Below are positions 14,381 through 19,527 of a DNA stretch of 19,527 nt, one piece after another. The first letter of the stretch is position 1. Each line of letters begins with the position of its first letter. The notes under the pieces are model-generated. The model ran no database searches. It had not been told where the DNA came from and saw only the letters and a program-made list of their open reading frames with translations. The position numbers and the translations under genes are program-made. The stretch comes from CAYQAJ01 sp964415245 (GTDB lineage: Bacteria > Planctomycetota > Planctomycetia > Pirellulales > Pirellulaceae), in the NCBI GenBank assembly GCA_964415245.1, contig CAYQAJ010000071.1, forward strand, positions 1 through 19,527, given 5' to 3'.

Positions 14381-15691
14381 TCACTCGTTCACATACGTTT
14401 CCAAGAACCGCGCCAGCCGGTGGAAGTCGCTTTTGGGGTCGATGTAGCGGACGACGGTGACCAGCGTTTGAGGGTCGATCAGATCATCGAACGGGACGAA
14501 GTGCAGGTCGAGTTGGCCGCTGGCGGAGACCATCACGCCGTTGAGGTGCTCTTCGCCCAGGGCGCGGTAGGCGCCCACGCCGAGCTGGCTCCCTAGCATC
14601 ACGTCGAAGGCGTGCGGGCGCGCGCAGCGGGTGGCGTAGCCGAGCTGAATGCTGGTCACGCGGCGCTTGCGGCCCGTTTGTCTGTGGAACGCCTCGGTCA
14701 CCAAGCCGGCGAAGGTGCGGGCCAGGTTGAGGCGCGAGATGGCGATGTGGCCGTGCTCGTCGCGGGGGATGCCCTTCAAGTAACTGGCCGGTAGCATCTC
14801 GGCGAGCCCCTCGGCCATCACGATCACGCCGAACTCCTTGCCCTCCCGCTCGCGGGCGATCATGGTTTTGACGATCCGCGCGACGACCTCGTCGACGTTC
14901 ATCACGTCGCGGGTGACGGTCTCGCCAGTAGCTTCGTCGACGGCGGTTTCCTCGACGCGGAACTTGTTGCGAATATCCTCGACGCTGACGACGAGGCTGG
15001 CCTCGCCGGCGATGGCCGCCCCGTAGGCGAGCCAACCGGCGCTGCGGCCCATGGTCTCGGCCAGGTAGTAGGTGCGGCCGGCTTCGGCGTCGTGGATCAG
15101 GTTGCGGAGCTCGGCGGCCAGCGTGTCGACGGCGGTGAAGTAGCCGAAGGTGAAGTCGATGCCTTCGTAGTCGTTGTCGATGGTCTTGGGCACGTGGACG
15201 ACGGGAATGCGGCGCGACCCCTCGGGTAGCCGGTCCTGGAACAGCCTGAACTTGTTGGCGGTTTTGAGCGTGTCGTCGCCGCCGATCGAGATCAGGGCGT
15301 CAACCTCCAGCGAGCAGAGTGCATCGTACACGCGGCGGAGCATGGCCGTACGTTCGGGATCACCCAAGTGGGCCGGCTCGGTAACTTCGATGCCGGGATT
15401 GGTGCGGGCCGTACCGATGAGGATTCCCTGCGAGTTGCGCGACCGCTTCAGTACCGAGTGGTCGATGGTGATGTAATCGCGCCCCTCGACCATCGCCCGC
15501 TCAGGGCCGAACTGAACGAGGTTCGAGTAGCCGTACAGTATGCCCACTACCTGGATGTCGGCCCGCAGAAAGGAAACGGCGGCGGTGGAGATGACGGCGT
15601 TGGCCGCCGGGGCGGGACCGCCGGCAAACAGCATGGCCACTCGGCGGAAGTTGTGTTGAGGCCGTTCGGGAGGAGCAAGCGTGCCACTCAT
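14381..15691 (-). CDS. pfp: Pyrophosphate-dependent 6-phosphofructokinase
   Basis: The product is 436 residues and is a PFK-A family enzyme. 'AGGPAPAANAVI' (23-34) binds the phosphoryl donor, 'PKTIDND' (168-174) carries catalytic D172, and 'MGRSAGW' (214-220) binds fructose 6-phosphate. Two positions argue for pyrophosphate, not ATP, as donor: GGDD (137-140) in place of GGDG, and K169 in PKTIDND in place of glycine. The PPi enzyme interconverts fructose 6-phosphate and fructose 1,6-bisphosphate reversibly, so it can work in glycolysis or gluconeogenesis. A GGAG lies 9 bases before the ATG. The leader contains the 15725-15862 palindromic repeat. It is the last gene of a minus-strand run after accC, but the 218-base gap makes cotranscription uncertain. 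Confidence 0.9.
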   Translation of the reverse strand: MSGTLAPPERPQHNFRRVAMLFAGGPAPAANAVISTAAVSFLRADIQVVGILYGYSNLVQFGPERAMVEGRDYITIDHSVLKRSRNSQGILIGTARTNPGIEVTEPAHLGDPERTAMLRRVYDALCSLEVDALISIGGDDTLKTANKFRLFQDRLPEGSRRIPVVHVPKTIDNDYEGIDFTFGYFTAVDTLAAELRNLIHDAEAGRTYYLAETMGRSAGWLAYGAAIAGEASLVVSVEDIRNKFRVEETAVDEATGETVTRDVMNVDEVVARIVKTMIAREREGKEFGVIVMAEGLAEMLPASYLKGIPRDEHGHIAISRLNLARTFAGLVTEAFHRQTGRKRRVTSIQLGYATRCARPHAFDVMLGSQLGVGAYRALGEEHLNGVMVSASGQLDLHFVPFDDLIDPQTLVTVVRYIDPKSDFHRLARFLETYVNE

Positions 15692-15724
15692 GGCGGGGTT
15701 CTCCGACGGGCGGAGGTTGGGGGT

Positions 15725-15879
15725 AGCTGTCAGCTCTCAGCTTTCAGCCGTCAGCCAGAGGGCGTAGGTCAGGCTGTGCCTGACGCGATTGCTCGTCAGG
15801 CACATGACCTACCGAACCACGACTCTCCGAAGCTGACAGCCGAAAGCTGAGAGCTGTCAGCTCCCAACCGAAAGCTTTC
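15725..15879. repeat. Composite palindromic heptad element between accC and pfp
   Basis: Left arm 15725-15754 and right arm 15833-15862 are inverted copies, matching at 27 of 30 bases. The right arm extends into seven in-phase heptads (15831-15879) of the type AGCTGAC or AACCGAA. Inside, GTAGGTCA..TGTGCCTGACG (15764-15785) pairs with 15794-15812 as a 19-bp stem with a 3-base bulge and an 8-base loop (15786-15793). The whole can fold as one long hairpin. The left arm ends 33 bases before the pfp start. Confidence 0.85.
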
Positions 15880-15909
15880 ATCAACCCTCTATTGAAAACC
15901 AGAGCGGCG

Positions 15910-17250
<1,341 letters not shown>

Positions 17251-17278
17251 CGATTGCTGGGAAGCGCTTCGCGGCAGA

Positions 17279-17411
17279 AGTGTTCAGTGTTCAGTTTTCA
17301 GTCGGAGCGGGGACCCTGTTCGTCGCGAGTTGTTCACCGTCCATATCGTCCATCAACGTCCATACTTCGCTCCTTCTGCAACTGAAAACTGAACACTGAA
17401 CACTGAAAACT
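17279..17411. repeat. Heptad-repeat element with exact 24-bp inverted ends, between accB and accC
   Basis: 17279-17302 (AGTGTTC units) and 17381-17404 (ACTGAAA or ACTGAAC units) are exact reverse complements over 24 bases, separated by 78 bases. The right end continues two further heptads to 17411. The interior at 17339-17363 contains CCATATCGTCCAT-type sequence shared with the hisD-hisC element in reverse (23/25). Confidence 0.9.
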
Positions 17412-17449
17412 CTTCGCGCGCGGGTTCCCGGCGGTGCTTACGCGTCCTC

Positions 17450-17953
17450 TCAGCGGCTCGTATCGACCTTGAACAGCGGGCGATCGTAGTCGACCGGCTC
17501 TTCGTTCTGAACCAGCACGGCCACGATCTGGCCCGATACCTCGGCCGGGATCTCGTTGAACATCTTCATGGCTTCAATGATGCACACGGTCGTGCCGGGT
17601 TCGACGTGGTCGCCCACCTTCACGAAGGCCTCAGAGTTGGGGTTGGGCCGGGTGTAAAACGTGCCGACCATCGGGCTCTTGATCACGACGATGCGCCCAT
17701 CGTCGGCCGCCGCGGCGGATTCCGCCCGGCCGCCGGATGCCGCTGCACCGGGCGCCGCAACGGCCCCGGGTGGCGCAGCCGGCATGCCGCCGTACACCAC
17801 CGGCGTGCCGCGGTCGCCCCGGCACACGCGGATCCGCTGATCCGCCTGCCGCAGATCGATCTCCGAGAGATCGTGCTCCTTCATCAGCTCGATCAGACGG
17901 CGAATTCGATCCAACTCGAATACGTCGCCCGACGCTGGCTCCGAGCTGCTCAT
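17450..17953 (-). CDS. accB: Acetyl-CoA carboxylase, biotin carboxyl carrier protein
   Basis: AccB carries the biotin that shuttles carboxyl groups between AccC and the carboxyltransferase AccAD. The 167-residue product has the usual parts: an N-terminal helical segment (10-45), an alanine-, proline- and glycine-rich hinge (about 55-85), and the biotinyl domain (about 87-165) with 'IKSPMVGTFYTRP' at 91-103 and the biotinylation site K130 in 'EAMKM'. The start ATG at 17953 has GGAG 7 bases upstream. A strong hairpin lies just before that ribosome site (listed separately). accC follows downstream on the same strand. The M24 peptidase gene is upstream, an arrangement like the pepP-accB-accC neighbourhood of other bacteria but without efp between. 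Confidence 0.96.
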   Translation of the reverse strand: MSSSEPASGDVFELDRIRRLIELMKEHDLSEIDLRQADQRIRVCRGDRGTPVVYGGMPAAPPGAVAAPGAAASGGRAESAAAADDGRIVVIKSPMVGTFYTRPNPNSEAFVKVGDHVEPGTTVCIIEAMKMFNEIPAEVSGQIVAVLVQNEEPVDYDRPLFKVDTSR

Positions 17954-17978
17954 CCGCTTTCTCCGGTTATTCGATTAA

Positions 17979-17996
17979 CGCCGTCCGAAGACGGCG
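17979..17996 (-). promoter_or_regulatory. UUCG-capped hairpin in the accB leader
   Basis: In the minus-strand transcript CGCCGUC, a UUCG loop and GACGGCG form a perfect 7-bp stem with the exceptionally stable C(UUCG)G cap. It ends 25 bases before the accB ATG. It is followed by UUAAUCGAAUAA, only a weak U-tract, so it may be an upstream terminator, a leader stabiliser or a regulatory structure. Confidence 0.5.
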
Positions 17997-18011
17997 GGGA
18001 CGAGCCTTGAT

Positions 18012-18036
18012 GTCATTCACGCGTAGGCGGGAATCC
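18012..18036. repeat. GGATTCC/GGGAATGAC-type dispersed repeat, copy 2
   Basis: GTCATTCACG then CGTAGGCGGGAATCC lies between the M24 gene and accB. Its reverse complement reads GGATTCCCGCC then TACGCGTGAATGAC, similar to the copy at 14279. It is inverted relative to that copy. Confidence 0.6.
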
Positions 18037-18090
18037 ACCCCACTGACACGGTGACAAGGCGACGCGGGGATGATCCGAATGCTCCGCAAC

Positions 18091-18139
18091 AACTGACAAC
18101 TGACCACGGACAACTGACAACTAACCACCCACAACACAC
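18091..18139. repeat. AACTGAC heptad block overlapping the 3' end of the M24 gene
   Basis: Seven consecutive heptads (AACTGAC, AACTGAC, CACGGAC, AACTGAC, AACTAAC, CACCCAC, AACACAC) run without a gap from 18091 to 18139. The stop codon and last five codons of the minus-strand M24 gene lie in 18121-18138, inside the block, so the repeat provides that gene's end. Confidence 0.8.
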
Positions 18140-19221
18140 TCCGCCAACTCCTTCGGCACACTCGATAGCACTTCGCCGCCGGTTCGCGTTACCAGCACGT
18201 CGTCTTCGATTCGCACGCCGCCCCAGCCGGGTAGATAAATGCCCGGTTCGACCGTCACCACCATGCCGGCCTGCAGTGGCACATTCTCGGTTTTGGCCAG
18301 CCTCGGCGCCTCGTGGATTTGCAGCCCCACGCCGTGCCCCAGGCCGTGCCCGAACTGCTTGCCGAAGCCGGCCTTTTCGATCACGCCTCGGGCGGCCGCG
18401 TCGACGTTTTTCATCAGTGCCCCGGCTCGAATCGCCGCGATGGCCTGCTTCTGTGCTTTTAACACAACTCCATATATGCGTTCAAGTTTGGGCGAGATTC
18501 TAGCCGTGGCCAGCACCCGCGTCAAGTCGCTCATATACAGCCGGCCCTTCGCTCCCCAGTCAATGAGCACGAAGTCGCTCTCGCCGATGCGCCGATCAGT
18601 GGGCCGGGCGTGCGGCAATGCGGCGCGGGGGCCCACGGCTACGATGGGCGGAAAGCTGCACCCGCTGCCGCCGAAGCGGCGTACCTGGTGGTCGATCTCA
18701 TCGGCGACTTCCTTCTCGGTCTGATCGCTGGTGAGCGCGGCGCGAACCACGCCGAACGCCCGCTCGGCAAACATCACTGCTTCGCGCGTGGCCTCGATCT
18801 CACTCTTGTCCTTGATCTGCCGCAGCGACTCGACCATGTTCATGGTTGGCACCAGCGACACCTTGCCGAGCGCCGACTCGACCTGCTCGCGCAAAGCCAG
18901 CGACATGGCCGACGCCTCGACCGCCAACTGGCTCACCTTCGCCTGCCGCGCGACCTTGGCGACCGACTCAATCATCTTCGTGCCAGGCGAACGAATCTCC
19001 ATGTCGATGGCCGGGCACTCTTCTTCAAGCTGCGTGGTGTACCGCGGGTCGCTGAGGATGATCGGCTTCTTGGGCCCGACCAACAGATAACTGTCGTCGC
19101 CGGTGAAGCCGGTCAGATACGTGACGTTCGTGAAGTCGGTCACGAGAATAGCATCCGCCTGCGTCCGCCGAACAAGCCGCCGCAGTTTTTCGATCCGCTG
19201 CTGGAAGTACGATTCAGCCAA
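18121..19221 (-). CDS. M24-family Xaa-Pro aminopeptidase/dipeptidase
   Basis: The product is a pita-bread metallopeptidase that cuts dipeptide or N-terminal bonds next to proline, probably in the cytoplasm. I start it at TTG 19221, with a GGAG 8 bases upstream, giving 366 residues, the usual length of short M24B enzymes. The frame runs open to an ATG at 19452, but those 77 residues translate intergenic repeats and are not peptidase-like. All five metal ligands are visible in this numbering: D221 ('LIDWGAKG'), D232 ('MSDLTRV'), H296 ('HGLGHGVG'), E325 ('TVEPGIYLPG') and E339 ('RIEDDVLV'). The final 'CVVGG' and stop are encoded within a heptad repeat. It could be named pepP or pepQ; substrate type cannot be separated from sequence. 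It lies upstream of accB on the same strand. Confidence 0.9.
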   Translation of the reverse strand: MAESYFQQRIEKLRRLVRRTQADAILVTDFTNVTYLTGFTGDDSYLLVGPKKPIILSDPRYTTQLEEECPAIDMEIRSPGTKMIESVAKVARQAKVSQLAVEASAMSLALREQVESALGKVSLVPTMNMVESLRQIKDKSEIEATREAVMFAERAFGVVRAALTSDQTEKEVADEIDHQVRRFGGSGCSFPPIVAVGPRAALPHARPTDRRIGESDFVLIDWGAKGRLYMSDLTRVLATARISPKLERIYGVVLKAQKQAIAAIRAGALMKNVDAAARGVIEKAGFGKQFGHGLGHGVGLQIHEAPRLAKTENVPLQAGMVVTVEPGIYLPGWGGVRIEDDVLVTRTGGEVLSSVPKELAECVVGG

Positions 19222-19238
19222 GGGAGTAGCTCCGGGGA

Positions 19239-19266
19239 GTGGTTGGTGGATAGTGGTTGGTTGTTG
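19239..19266. repeat. GTGGTTG heptad block in the M24 leader
   Basis: Four in-phase heptads (GTGGTTG, GTGGATA, GTGGTTG, GTTGTTG) begin 17 bases before the TTG start. Their complements CAACCAC and CAACAAC resemble the AACCAAC units in the hisD-hisC element and lie opposite in sense to the 18091-18139 block. Confidence 0.65.
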
Positions 19267-19283
19267 GGGAACGGGGATGGAAA

Positions 19284-19386
19284 GTCGCCTCTCGCTCCGC
19301 GAGAGGGCGCTGGATTTGGCGACGGTCTCGATTTGCTCGCGACTCCGCGCCTCCAAAGAACGCCCTCTCGCGGAGCGAGAGGCGAC
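19284..19386. repeat. REP-like pair: perfect 26-base inverted repeat
   Basis: 19284-19309 and 19361-19386 are exact reverse complements over 26 bases, separated by 51 bases. Each arm contains its own hairpin, an 8-bp stem CCTCTCGC, loop TCC, GCGAGAGG. This is the architecture of a paired REP element or small MITE. The gene-free stretch from 19222 to the window end holds this, a heptad block, a third GGATTCC-type repeat and a further hairpin, and I see no gene there. Confidence 0.85.
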
Positions 19387-19425
19387 ATTCCCGCCCCGGT
19401 CGTTCCAGCGCACGCGGGAATCCAG
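19387..19425. repeat. ATTCCCGC inverted-repeat element, copy 3 of the GGATTCC type
   Basis: ATTCCCGC (19387-19394) faces GCGGGAAT (19414-19421) across 19 bases, directly abutting the REP-like pair. The strand complement of 19398-19425 resembles the copies at 14279-14308 and 18012-18036. The layout recalls the neisserial dRS3 repeat (ATTCCC...GGGAAT), without implying descent. Confidence 0.6.
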
Positions 19426-19495
19426 AGGCGGGGCTGAAACGCTAATCACCACTCATCACCACGAACCGGTCAGATCAAAACCGTCGGGGACTGGC

Positions 19496-19527
19496 TCGTT
19501 TTGCGCAGTCCGCGGAGCAAAATGTGC
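19496..19527. repeat. TTTTGC/GCAAAA hairpin element at the window edge (partial)
   Basis: TTTTGC (19499-19504) pairs with GCAAAA (19517-19522) across 12 bases, and pairing can extend two bases further with one G-U. It follows GGGGACTGG at 19486-19494. The right end is cut by the window. Confidence 0.45.

Overview
The window is a GC-rich bacterial chromosome segment made up almost entirely of core-metabolism and envelope genes, with several families of dispersed intergenic repeats between them. The best fit is a Planctomycetota genome, probably Pirellulales-like. This is inferred from the mix of a secreted M28 peptidase with a C-terminal PDZ domain, an FHA-GAF sensor, a lipid A set beside an OmpH/Skp chaperone, a pyrophosphate-type phosphofructokinase and many intergenic repeats. 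No ribosomal RNA or other marker is present to prove it.

Layout. Positions 1-1428 carry two minus-strand signalling genes: an FHA-GAF protein cut by the window edge and a small receiver-domain protein that starts at TTG behind a perfect Shine-Dalgarno. Positions 1802-7906 run on the plus strand: a secreted M28-PDZ peptidase, then OmpH/Skp, lpxC, lpxA and a Gfo/Idh/MocA oxidoreductase that overlaps lpxA by four bases. The last four look like an outer-membrane and lipid A block. Positions 8082-11353 hold hisD, hisC and hisB. Positions 11392-14126 hold a 3'-truncated methyltransferase (minus), a small lipoprotein and a PlsC-like acyltransferase (plus). Positions 14381-19221 are all minus strand. 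In transcription order they are an M24 aminopeptidase, accB, accC and a PPi-dependent phosphofructokinase, so carboxylation of acetyl-CoA for fatty acids sits next to a glycolytic step.

The genes are mostly well known. The unexplained structure lies between them. Degenerate tandem repeats with a strict 7-base period (core AACTGAC, ACTGAAA or AGCTGAC, or the complement) occur in the leaders of hisC, pfp, accC and the M24 peptidase gene, and also form the 3' end of the M24 gene. Three of these sites are inverted-repeat elements, and two of those share sequence beyond the heptads. A perfect 26-base inverted REP-like pair, three copies of a GGATTCC/GGAATGAC repeat and a UUCG-capped hairpin just before accB are further features. 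I see no CRISPR array, phage, toxin-antitoxin, transposase, rRNA or tRNA gene.
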